5,389 bases of DNA, from positions 1 to 5,389 of the forward strand of contig JAGYOT010000159.1 in NCBI GenBank assembly GCA_018399455.1. The letters are read 5' to 3'. Each line of letters starts with the position of its first letter. Within the stretch, counting starts at the first letter, position 1. Both the position numbers and the translations under genes were made by a program. Positions 1 to 5,389 of the stretch are shown here, piece by piece. Under the pieces are notes generated by a model that saw nothing but the letters and a program-made list of their open reading frames with translations, had not been told where the DNA came from and searched no databases. The DNA comes from Desulfobacterales bacterium. GTDB lineage: Bacteria > Desulfobacterota > Desulfobacteria > Desulfobacterales > Desulfosalsimonadaceae.

Positions 1-10
1 CTTTGCCATC

Positions 11-40
11 CAAAAACTGACTTTTTACGAGTGCATCATT
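11..40. repeat. Possible end of a dispersed intergenic repeat
   Basis: The segment has a short A5/T5 dyad (12-16 against 22-26) followed by CTTTTTACGAGTGCATCATT at 21-40. Text very close to CTTTTTACGAGTTCATCA recurs in my memory at the edges of palindromic intergenic repeats in sulfate-reducer and related genomes. That recognition cannot be checked inside this window because only one copy is present and the left side is cut off. It may simply be unique intergenic DNA. Confidence 0.25.
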
Positions 41-72
41 CTTGGAAGGCATTTAAAAGTTCAGATTCCATG

Positions 73-100
73 GGTGGGGGGCAGAAGCCTGCGCTCCACC
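73..100. repeat. GC-rich hairpin, REP-like palindrome
   Basis: Bases 73-79 pair with 94-100 (six Watson-Crick pairs and one G-T). After one G/G mismatch (80/93), GCAG at 81-84 pairs with CTGC at 89-92 around an AAGC loop at 85-88. No T-run follows on either strand, so it is not a classic intrinsic terminator. The inner motif GCAGAAGCCTGCGCTCC resembles short palindromic intergenic repeats of environmental bacterial genomes, which is a recollection and not a search result. It could also be a structured leader element or protein-binding dyad. Confidence 0.45.
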
Positions 101-150
101 ACGGCAGGGGCGGATGTGCAACGCAGAATTCCGGCCTCGTTGCCTTCCCT

Positions 151-232
151 ATTACCTGATATTGAGTGTTTTAAGTTTTTTTGTTTCCATGAAAATCTGC
201 GGCAATCTTGTAGATCGCTCAATTCAGGTAAT
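151..232. promoter_or_regulatory. Long imperfect inverted repeat upstream of gyrA
   Basis: ATTACCTGATATTGAG (151-166) pairs with CTCAATTCAGGTAAT (218-232) through 15 Watson-Crick pairs with a single bulged T at 160. Weaker pairing continues inward (167-168 with 216-217, then 170-173 with 211-214 after one mismatch), leaving a T-rich loop at about 174-210. The right arm is followed by CAAAGTATTTAAT and not by a T-run, so an intrinsic terminator is unlikely. In a transcript starting upstream of 151 this would be a large leader stem-loop; as DNA it may be the arms of a small palindromic element or a widely spaced operator. The pairing is directly visible, but its role is unknown. Confidence 0.5.
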
Positions 233-243
233 CAAAGTATTTA
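162..243 (+). promoter_or_regulatory. AT-rich stretch with weak gyrA promoter candidates
   Basis: This is the most AT-rich part of the gyrA upstream region. Possible sigma-70-type elements are TTGAGT (162-167) paired with TTCCAT (185-190) at 17-base spacing, and a -10-like TATTTA (238-243) that lacks a good -35 partner. Neither is a strong match, so the true start of transcription cannot be assigned from sequence. If transcription starts near 195, the leader would be about 130 bases and contain the 260-280 hairpin. Confidence 0.2.
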
Positions 244-259
244 ATCCAGACTGCTGTTG

Positions 260-280
260 GCCATCACTGGCGGTGATGGC
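260..280. promoter_or_regulatory. Perfect 8-bp hairpin / operator-like dyad before gyrA
   Basis: GCCATCAC (260-267) and GTGATGGC (273-280) are perfect inverse complements around a five-base TGGCG loop. The right arm ends 44 bases before the gyrA start codon. No U-run follows, so it is not a terminator. It could act as a binding dyad for a regulator or as a stable stem in the gyrA leader. The symmetry is certain, the function inferred. Confidence 0.45.
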
Positions 281-324
281 GAATTGCGTTTGGCTTCGAC
301 AAAGACTGGAGATCGATTCACTCA

Positions 325-2760
325 ATGGAAAGCAGTTTACCCGAAATCAGTCTCGAACGGGAGATGAGGCAGTCCTACCTGGATTATGCGATGAGCGTTA
401 TCATCGGAAGGGCCCTTCCGGACGTGCGGGACGGTTTAAAACCGGTGCATCGGCGGATTCTTTTCGCCATGCGCGAATTAAAAAACGACTGGAACAAGCC
501 GTATAAGAAATCAGCGCGAATTGTGGGGGATGTGATCGGTAAATATCATCCCCACGGCGATTCCGCTGTCTATGATGCACTGGTCAGAATGGCCCAGAGC
601 TTCACCCTGCGCTATCCCATGGTGGACGGCCAGGGCAATTTCGGTTCCATCGACGGCGATCCGCCGGCAGCCATGCGATATACGGAAGTCCGGATGATGC
701 GGCTGGCGCACCAGATGCTGGAGGATATCGAAAAAGACACCGTCGACCACCAGGTCAACTACGATGAGACCCTGGAGGAGCCCCAGGTATTGCCGGCGAA
801 AATCCCGTCGCTCTTGTTGAACGGCTCCTCCGGCATTGCCGTGGGCATGGCCACAAATATCCCCCCTCACAATTTGAATGAACTGAGCGAAGCCATCAAA
901 GCCCTGATTGATAACCCCGGCCTTTCCAGCGAGGACTTGATCGCCTATCTTCCAGGGCCTGATTTTCCTACCGGAGGTATTATTTACGGCACTCAGGGCA
1001 TCTACAATGCGTATACCACGGGGAGGGGAAAGGTTCGGATCCGGGGTCGTATTGAGATTGAAACGGATCCCAAGACCAAGGCGGAGATCATTGTCATTCG
1101 TGAAATCCCCTATCAGGTCAACAAGGCCTCGCTCATTGAAAAGATTGCCGACCTCGTCAAGAACAAACACCTGGAAGGGATCCGCTACGTCCGGGATGAA
1201 TCCGATAAAGATGGCATCCGCGTTGCAGTGGGGCTCAAACGCGAGCAGATCGCGGAGGTGGTGTTAAACCAGCTCTACAAGCATACCTCGCTTGAAAGCA
1301 ATTTCGGTATCATCCTCCTTGCTGTGGTGAACAAGCGGCCTGAAATGCTCAACTTGAAGGAAATCCTGGAGTATTTTATCGTCCACCGCAAAGAGATCAT
1401 TATCCGCAGGACCCGTTATGATCTGGCCAAGGCTGAGGCCCGGGCGCATGTGCTGGAGGGTCTGATCATTGCGATAGACAATCTGGATGAGGTGGTCGCC
1501 CTGATCCGGCAGTCCGTCTCCCCGGATGAGGCCAGGACCGGGCTGATCAAGCGTTTTGAATTAACCGAGGTTCAGGCCCAGGCGATTCTGGATATGCGTC
1601 TGCAGCGCTTGACCGGCCTGGAACGCGACAAGATCAAACAGGAGCATGCGGAGGTCTTGAAGGATATCGCACGCTTCAGAGAAATCCTTTCCAGCGAGCG
1701 GATCATCCTCGGTCTGATCAAGGATGAATTAAGCGAAATTCAGGCATCGTTTGGCGATGAGCGCCGGACCAAAATAGTTTCCGAGACCCGGGAGATAACC
1801 CTGGAAGATATGATCGCTGAAGAGGATATGGTGGTGAACATTACAAGCAGCGGCTATATCAAGCGAAATCCCATTACCCTCTACCGCCAGCAGCGTCGGG
1901 GCGGCAAGGGAAAAACCGGAATGGGAACAAAGGACCAGGATTTCGTGGAGCACCTGTTTGTGGCCTCCACGCATCACACCTTTATGTTCTTTACCAATCA
2001 GGGCCGGGTTTACTGGTGCAAGGTCTATGACATTCCTCAGGGCGGGCGCACCAGCCGGGGCAAGGCTATTGTCAATCTCCTTAATTTCAAGCCGGAGGAA
2101 AAATTGACGACGGTGCTTGCGGTCCCGGAATTCGAGCCCGGACAGCATGTGATGATGGCAACCCGCCAGGGGCTTATTAAAAAGACCGATATCATGGAGT
2201 TTTCCCGGCCGCGCTCCGGCGGTAAAATCGCCGTTAACCTGACCGAGGGGGATGAGCTGATCGCCAGCCGACTGACCGACGGGACCCGCAACGTGTTTCT
2301 CTGTTCGCTTTTTGGCAAGTCCATCCGGTTTCACGAGTCGGACGTTCGGCCTACGGGGCGTATCGCCCGGGGGGTACGCGGGATCAAACTCCAGGACGGT
2401 GATCAACTGGTGGGAATGGAAGTGCTCACCCATGGCCAGACCCTGTTTACCGCCACGGAGCATGGATACGGCAAGCGAACAGCCATAGATGAGTATCCGG
2501 TGCAACGACGCGGCGGCATGGGGGTGATTACCATCAAGACAAACGAGCGAAACGGCAAGGTCGTGACGATACTTGTGGTCAATGATGAGGATGAAGTCAT
2601 GCTCATGACCGATATCGGAAAGATTATCCGGATGCCCATTGAAGGGATATCGGTGATCAGCCGCAATACGCAGGGGGTAAAACTGATGAATATGGAGCCC
2701 CAGGAGCGGCTTGTCAGCGCGGCCCGGCTGGCCGAGAAGGAAGAGCAGGATGATGAGTGA
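325..2760 (+). CDS. gyrA: DNA gyrase subunit A
   Basis: This is the breakage-reunion subunit of the cytoplasmic type IIA topoisomerase gyrase, which acts with GyrB in an A2B2 complex to introduce negative supercoils using ATP. The 811-residue product starts with the family opening ([20 protein letters not shown]), has the quinolone-resistance region [20 protein letters not shown] (72-91) and the catalytic tyrosine Y119 preceded by R118 in [10 protein letters not shown]. The GyrA box QRRGGKG at 523-529 starts the DNA-wrapping C-terminal domain and marks it as GyrA and not ParC. The end is acidic (EKEEQDDE). The length is slightly below the 875 residues of E. coli, mainly because of a shorter tail. 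S80 and D84 (E. coli S83 and D87) are the quinolone-susceptible residues. The ATG at 325 fits the usual N-terminus; GGAG at 308-311 is a rather distant Shine-Dalgarno (13 bases). gpsA overlaps its 3' end. Confidence 0.98.
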   Translation: MESSLPEISLEREMRQSYLDYAMSVIIGRALPDVRDGLKPVHRRILFAMRELKNDWNKPYKKSARIVGDVIGKYHPHGDSAVYDALVRMAQSFTLRYPMVDGQGNFGSIDGDPPAAMRYTEVRMMRLAHQMLEDIEKDTVDHQVNYDETLEEPQVLPAKIPSLLLNGSSGIAVGMATNIPPHNLNELSEAIKALIDNPGLSSEDLIAYLPGPDFPTGGIIYGTQGIYNAYTTGRGKVRIRGRIEIETDPKTKAEIIVIREIPYQVNKASLIEKIADLVKNKHLEGIRYVRDESDKDGIRVAVGLKREQIAEVVLNQLYKHTSLESNFGIILLAVVNKRPEMLNLKEILEYFIVHRKEIIIRRTRYDLAKAEARAHVLEGLIIAIDNLDEVVALIRQSVSPDEARTGLIKRFELTEVQAQAILDMRLQRLTGLERDKIKQEHAEVLKDIARFREILSSERIILGLIKDELSEIQASFGDERRTKIVSETREITLEDMIAEEDMVVNITSSGYIKRNPITLYRQQRRGGKGKTGMGTKDQDFVEHLFVASTHHTFMFFTNQGRVYWCKVYDIPQGGRTSRGKAIVNLLNFKPEEKLTTVLAVPEFEPGQHVMMATRQGLIKKTDIMEFSRPRSGGKIAVNLTEGDELIASRLTDGTRNVFLCSLFGKSIRFHESDVRPTGRIARGVRGIKLQDGDQLVGMEVLTHGQTLFTATEHGYGKRTAIDEYPVQRRGGMGVITIKTNERNGKVVTILVVNDEDEVMLMTDIGKIIRMPIEGISVISRNTQGVKLMNMEPQERLVSAARLAEKEEQDDE

Positions 2761-3775
2761 AACGGTTCGGATCGGGGTGATAGGCGCCGGCAGCTGGGGG
2801 ACGGCGCTTGCCAATCTGCTGGCGGGAAAGGATTACCCCGTGGATTTATGGGCTTATGAACCTGCGGTCCGGGAGAGCATTGAGCGGAAACATGAAAACA
2901 AAATGTTTCTGCCGGGAATTAAGCTGTCTGAAAAGATTGTGGCATCCAACGACCTTGCAGCTGTGGTGTCAAAAAAGGATATGGTGCTTTATGTGGTGCC
3001 CTCGCATGTGATGCGCGAGGTCTCCATTCAGGCCGCCCCTCATATCGATGATGACGCAGTGGCGGTGACTGCCTCCAAAGGTATTGAAAACAAAACGCAT
3101 CTTACCATGACCGGGGTTCTGAAAGAAACCCTTTCCCGGGCGCTTTTAGGCCGCATATCCGCCATCTCCGGGCCGAGCTTTGCCGCGGAAGTGGCAAAAC
3201 AGCTGCCTACCGTCGTAACCGTGGCATCGGCGGATCCCAAGGTCGCCGCCGATCTTCAGCAGATATTTGTGACCCCCTTCTTCCGCGTCTATACCAATGA
3301 TGATGTCATCGGCGTGGAACTCGGCGGGGCGATTAAAAATGTGATCGCCATTGCAACCGGGATTGTGGATGGCCTTGGTCTGGGCTTGAATGCCCGTGCT
3401 GCCCTGATTACTCGCGGGCTTACGGAAATTCGGCGTTTAGGGATTAAGCTCGGCGCAAACCCGCATACGTTTGCGGGTCTTGCAGGCATGGGCGATTTGC
3501 TGCTAACCTGCACCGGCAGCCTCAGCCGTAACCATACCGTGGGCCAGAAAATCGGGGAGGGCAAATCCCTGACCGAAATTCTGGCGGAAATGAATATGGT
3601 GGCCGAAGGGGTTAAAACGTCTAAATCGGTTTATAACCTTTCCCGGAAGCTGGGAGTGGAAATGCCGATTTGTCACGCGGTCTACGGGGTATTGTATGAG
3701 AACCTTTCAACGGCGCATGCAATTTCCCGGCTGATGACCCGGGAGCTGAAGGATGAAATGCTTGATGTCCGGTAG
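2750..3775 (+). CDS. gpsA: NAD(P)-dependent glycerol-3-phosphate dehydrogenase
   Basis: This cytoplasmic enzyme interconverts dihydroxyacetone phosphate and sn-glycerol 3-phosphate, supplying the backbone for phospholipid synthesis. The 341-residue product has the N-terminal Rossmann dinucleotide motif GAGSWG (12-17), the SKGIE segment with K110, SGPSFAAEV (140-148), and GGAIKNV with the probable catalytic K196. The helical C-terminal substrate domain carries [24 protein letters not shown] (247-256, with D249 and T253) and [13 protein letters not shown]. Length is typical of bacterial GpsA. The ATG at 2750 is chosen because AAGGA at 2737-2741 lies eight bases upstream; the adjacent ATG at 2753 is an alternative giving 340 residues. 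A TTG at 2711 would add 13 residues with no family support. The start lies 11 bases inside gyrA, in another frame, which suggests translational coupling to gyrA. Confidence 0.96.
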   Translation: MMSETVRIGVIGAGSWGTALANLLAGKDYPVDLWAYEPAVRESIERKHENKMFLPGIKLSEKIVASNDLAAVVSKKDMVLYVVPSHVMREVSIQAAPHIDDDAVAVTASKGIENKTHLTMTGVLKETLSRALLGRISAISGPSFAAEVAKQLPTVVTVASADPKVAADLQQIFVTPFFRVYTNDDVIGVELGGAIKNVIAIATGIVDGLGLGLNARAALITRGLTEIRRLGIKLGANPHTFAGLAGMGDLLLTCTGSLSRNHTVGQKIGEGKSLTEILAEMNMVAEGVKTSKSVYNLSRKLGVEMPICHAVYGVLYENLSTAHAISRLMTRELKDEMLDVR

Positions 3776-3781
3776 GCTTGT

Positions 3782-3841
3782 TTGCCACCTGACGGACAGC
3801 TGATTAATTTTAAAACAGAACCTAAGGGATGGCGTTCAGGT
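3782..3841 (+). promoter_or_regulatory. gpsA-radC gap: inverted repeat and weak promoter candidate
   Basis: The 67-base gap between gpsA and radC contains ACCTGACG (3787-3794), which pairs with CGTTCAGGT (3833-3841) through eight pairs with one bulged T. The right arm covers the CAGG just before the TTG start of radC, so in RNA it could mask the ribosome-binding region. TTGCCA (3782-3787) followed after 17 bases by TAATTT (3805-3810) is a possible but weak sigma-70-type promoter; the ATTTTAAAA run at 3807-3815 is AT-rich as promoters often are. No terminator (stem plus T-run) is seen after gpsA, so readthrough from gpsA into radC is possible. Confidence 0.3.
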
Positions 3842-3842
3842 T

Positions 3843-4589
3843 TTGACACATAAAGGCGATGGCCATCGGCAACGCTTGCGAGAGCGGTTTTTGGCCGCCG
3901 GTCTGGAAGGATTCCATGACTATGAGGTCATCGAATTGCTCCTGACCCTGGCAACCCCCCAAAAGGATTGCAAGCAGGCGGCAAAAGCCGCGTTATCCCG
4001 GTTTAGAACCCTCCCGGCGGTGATGGAGGCAAGGGTTGAAGAGCTCTGTACAATCGAGGGCGTTGGTCCGAAAAACGTTTTTGGCATTAAGCTGATCAAG
4101 GCGGTCGCGGACCGCTACCTTGAAAACCGGGTTATCCAGAAGGACCCGTTGACGAATTCCCGGGCACTTTTTGATTATCTGCGCCCCAGCATGGCAGCCA
4201 AAGACCGGGAGTGCTTCAAGGTCGTTTATCTGAATGCAAAAAACCGGGTACTGGCATCGGAAACCCTTTTCGAGGGGACTTTGACAGCCAGCTCCGTGTA
4301 TCCACGGGAGGTTGTCAGGAGCGCGCTCAATTTCCGGGCCGCAGCCGTTATTTTTGCACATAACCATCCTTCGGGAGATCCTGAGCCCTCGCCGGCAGAT
4401 TTTGTAGTGACCCGGCAGCTGGTCTTTGCCTGCATGACCATGGGAATCATCGTTCATGAACATTTGGTGATCGGCGCAGATACGTATTTTAGTTTTGCCG
4501 ACAACGGCCATATCCATCGAATGAGCAATAAATTTCAAGAAGATATGAAGAAATGGAAGTCTGGGAATGAACTCAAAAACCCCGAATGA
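3843..4589 (+). CDS. radC: RadC-family JAMM/MPN-domain protein (UPF0758)
   Basis: The 248-residue product has an N-terminal UPF0758 region beginning GHRQRLRERF and HDYEVIELLLTLA, with a helix-hairpin-helix-like IEGVGPKNVFGIKLIKA (71-87). The C-terminal JAMM/MPN metalloprotein domain follows: E144 in FEGT, then HNHPSGDPEPSPAD (173-186), giving the full H-x-H-x7-S-x2-D metal motif (H173, H175, S183, D186). All key residues are present, so the domain is probably intact. The family's biochemical role is unsettled: the historical DNA-repair assignment of radC is disputed, and a metal-dependent hydrolase activity is only inferred from the fold. The start is a TTG at 3843: the frame is open upstream only to a TGA at 3801-3803 and contains no ATG or GTG. 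Its ribosome site is poor (AAGGGA at 3824-3829 is 13 bases away, CAGG at 3837-3840 only two), so expression may be low. It overlaps the next gene by 23 bases. Confidence 0.9.
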   Translation: MTHKGDGHRQRLRERFLAAGLEGFHDYEVIELLLTLATPQKDCKQAAKAALSRFRTLPAVMEARVEELCTIEGVGPKNVFGIKLIKAVADRYLENRVIQKDPLTNSRALFDYLRPSMAAKDRECFKVVYLNAKNRVLASETLFEGTLTASSVYPREVVRSALNFRAAAVIFAHNHPSGDPEPSPADFVVTRQLVFACMTMGIIVHEHLVIGADTYFSFADNGHIHRMSNKFQEDMKKWKSGNELKNPE

Positions 4590-4890
4590 TTCGACTTCGC
4601 CGGGTTCGGTGGATAAACCGGACTGCTTTGGCCGGCTGGATATCGTTTTCCCGAAGGGCCATGACGGATTAAGACATTCTCCGCCCATGTGCATGGCGTG
4701 CGTGTTTAAGACCGAATGCCTCAGGGCGGCAATGCAGCAGCCGGCCGGCCTTGAAGTCGAATCCGAAAGGATCGACCGGGCCTATGAATCCCGAATGATC
4801 GGTTTTTTCCAGCGATGGTCCAGAAAAAAGCAGCTGCAGAAGCAGAAAAAACAGAAAAACGCAGATAGGGGGAGTCCATGTATTCCATAA
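4567..4890 (+). CDS. Small four-cysteine protein with WhiB-like cysteine spacing
   Basis: I do not know a named gene for this 107-residue protein. Cysteines C20, C42, C45 and C51 are spaced C-X21-C-X2-C-X5-C, within the range described for WhiB-like (Wbl) [4Fe-4S] proteins (C-X14-22-C-X2-C-X5-C). The context also resembles Wbl proteins: an aromatic-proline-glycine stretch IVFPKGHDG between the first and second cysteines, and CLRAAM after the last pair. A lysine/arginine/glutamine-rich tail follows W84 ([12 protein letters not shown], 86-97). The Wbl G-[VI]-W-G-G turn is absent. I infer a cytoplasmic protein binding an Fe-S cluster or zinc, possibly touching nucleic acid or an acidic partner; zinc-ribbon-like folding is the main alternative. 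No signal peptide or membrane segment is seen. The ATG at 4567 has GGAAG (4555-4559) seven bases upstream, and both ends overlap neighbours, which supports a real gene in a radC-pgk operon. Confidence 0.75.
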   Translation: MNSKTPNDSTSPGSVDKPDCFGRLDIVFPKGHDGLRHSPPMCMACVFKTECLRAAMQQPAGLEVESERIDRAYESRMIGFFQRWSRKKQLQKQKKQKNADRGSPCIP

Positions 4891-5389
4891 AGGACATCGA
4901 GGTTTCAGGCAAAAAAGTTTTGGTGCGCGTGGATGTCAATGTTCCAATGGATGATTTCCAGAACATCACCGATGATACCCGGATCAGAGAGGTGCTGCCC
5001 ACCCTGCGCTATGTCCTGGATCATGAAGGCATTCTGATTATCTGCGCCCATATGGGACGGCCCAAAGGCCAGCGGGTTGAGAAATACAGCCTGGCGCCGG
5101 TAGCCAAGCGGCTGGGCCGTTATCTTAAGCTTGATGTCAAACTGGCGCCCGATTGTATCGGGGCGGATGTCAAACAGATGGTTGAGGCGCTGGGCGCCCG
5201 CGAGGTTTTATTGCTGGAAAATCTGCGGTTCCACAAAGGCGAGCAGGAAAATGATGATGAATTTGCCAGGGAACTGGCATCGCTCTGCGATGTGTATGTC
5301 AACGATGCGTTTGCTGTCTGCCACAGGGAGCATGCATCGGTGGCCGCTATCACCAGGCATGTGAAAGAACGGGCCGCCGGGTTTCTGCT
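4878..5389 (+). CDS. pgk: Phosphoglycerate kinase, N-terminal part (cut by window edge)
   Basis: This enzyme transfers phosphate between 1,3-bisphosphoglycerate and ADP in the cytoplasm (glycolysis and gluconeogenesis). The frame is open from 4878 to the window edge, giving 170 residues, about 40% of a usual Pgk of roughly 390-400. It shows the substrate-binding N-terminal domain: RVDVNVP (17-23), ITDDTRI (30-36), AHMGRPKG (57-64), [12 protein letters not shown] (111-122) and [17 protein letters not shown] (138-154). The basic and histidine residues that bind 3-phosphoglycerate in this family are present (H58, R61, R117, R150). The ATP-binding C-terminal domain lies outside the window. The ATG at 4878 is preceded by a strong AGGGGGAG (4867-4874). 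The start overlaps the end of the small cysteine protein by 13 bases, so its translation is probably coupled to that gene. Confidence 0.96.
   Translation, partial: MYSIKDIEVSGKKVLVRVDVNVPMDDFQNITDDTRIREVLPTLRYVLDHEGILIICAHMGRPKGQRVEKYSLAPVAKRLGRYLKLDVKLAPDCIGADVKQMVEALGAREVLLLENLRFHKGEQENDDEFARELASLCDVYVNDAFAVCHREHASVAAITRHVKERAAGFL

Larger units (their letters stand above)
1..324. other. Non-coding region upstream of gyrA, rich in inverted repeats
   Basis: I see no convincing gene here. Two + strand frames are open from the left edge (to a stop at 160-162 and to one at 241-243), but their translations have no recognisable domain and do not resemble a GyrB C-terminus, so the gene to the left must end outside the window. 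A reading frame starting at 114 runs into gyrA out of frame and looks like a chance opening. The stretch instead holds four dyad or repeat-like elements, listed separately, and an AT-rich segment at about 160-245 where promoter elements for gyrA are most likely. No tRNA or rRNA signature was found on either strand. Confidence 0.7.

Noticed and set aside
73..101. Stem ending in CTCCACCA, like the 3' end of a tRNA or tmRNA
   Set aside because: No T-loop motif (GTTCRA-type) and no matching acceptor or D-arm is nearby, so the CCA is likely a coincidence.
114..506. 130-codon + strand open frame overlapping the gyrA start
   Set aside because: Its second half is the out-of-frame reading of gyrA and its first half crosses the inverted repeats; no domain is visible.
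409..580. Possible quinolone-resistance substitutions in GyrA
   Set aside because: The key positions S80 and D84 (E. coli 83 and 87) carry the usual susceptible residues.
511..1170. 219-codon open frame on the - strand opposite gyrA
   Set aside because: Shadow of the conserved GyrA breakage-reunion domain.
1729..2814. 361-codon open frame on the - strand opposite gyrA
   Set aside because: It lies opposite a certain gyrA coding region; the translation has no recognisable domain and such openings are usual opposite GC-biased codons.
3993..4694. 233-codon open frame on the - strand opposite radC and the small cysteine gene
   Set aside because: The + strand genes here show clear family motifs or operon overlaps; the antisense translation is compositionally odd and matches nothing I know.
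4824..4830. A-AAA-AAG heptamer in frame within the small cysteine gene, like a -1 frameshift site
   Set aside because: No strong downstream stem is visible and the -1 frame stops at 4866-4868, giving a product of nearly the same length; the A-run is explained by lysine codons of the basic tail.

Overview
The window looks like a chromosomal housekeeping region of a Gram-negative bacterium. The style of the GyrA, GpsA, RadC and Pgk proteins, together with a small cysteine-rich protein between radC and pgk, suggests a Desulfobacterota (sulfate-reducer-like 'deltaproteobacterial') source. That placement rests on family resemblance from memory, not on a search. All supported genes are on the + strand.

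Layout: bases 1-324 hold no convincing gene but are rich in dyad symmetry: a possible dispersed-repeat edge (11-40), a GC-rich hairpin (73-100), a long imperfect inverted repeat (151-232) and a compact perfect hairpin (260-280), all upstream of gyrA. Then come gyrA (325-2760, DNA gyrase subunit A, complete), gpsA (2750-3775, glycerol-3-phosphate dehydrogenase, starting inside the end of gyrA), a 67-base gap with an inverted repeat and a weak promoter candidate, a radC-family JAMM-domain gene (3843-4589, TTG start), a small four-cysteine protein with a basic tail (4567-4890), and the 5' part of pgk (4878 to the right edge, phosphoglycerate kinase, cut by the window end).

The genes form two tightly packed blocks. 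gyrA and gpsA overlap by 11 bases. radC, the small cysteine protein and pgk overlap by 23 and 13 bases, which suggests translational coupling within one transcript. The products cover DNA supercoiling, phospholipid precursor synthesis, a poorly understood RadC-family protein, a putative metal- or Fe-S-binding small protein, and central glycolysis/gluconeogenesis.

The most interesting item is the 107-residue protein at 4567-4890. Its cysteines are spaced C-X21-C-X2-C-X5-C, which falls within the spacing of the actinobacterial WhiB-like (Wbl) [4Fe-4S] proteins. The surrounding residues also resemble that family, and a lysine/arginine-rich tail follows, but the family's G-[VI]-W-G-G turn is absent. 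The second item of interest is the structured leader of gyrA, where one arm of the long inverted repeat can alternatively pair with the gyrA initiation region.
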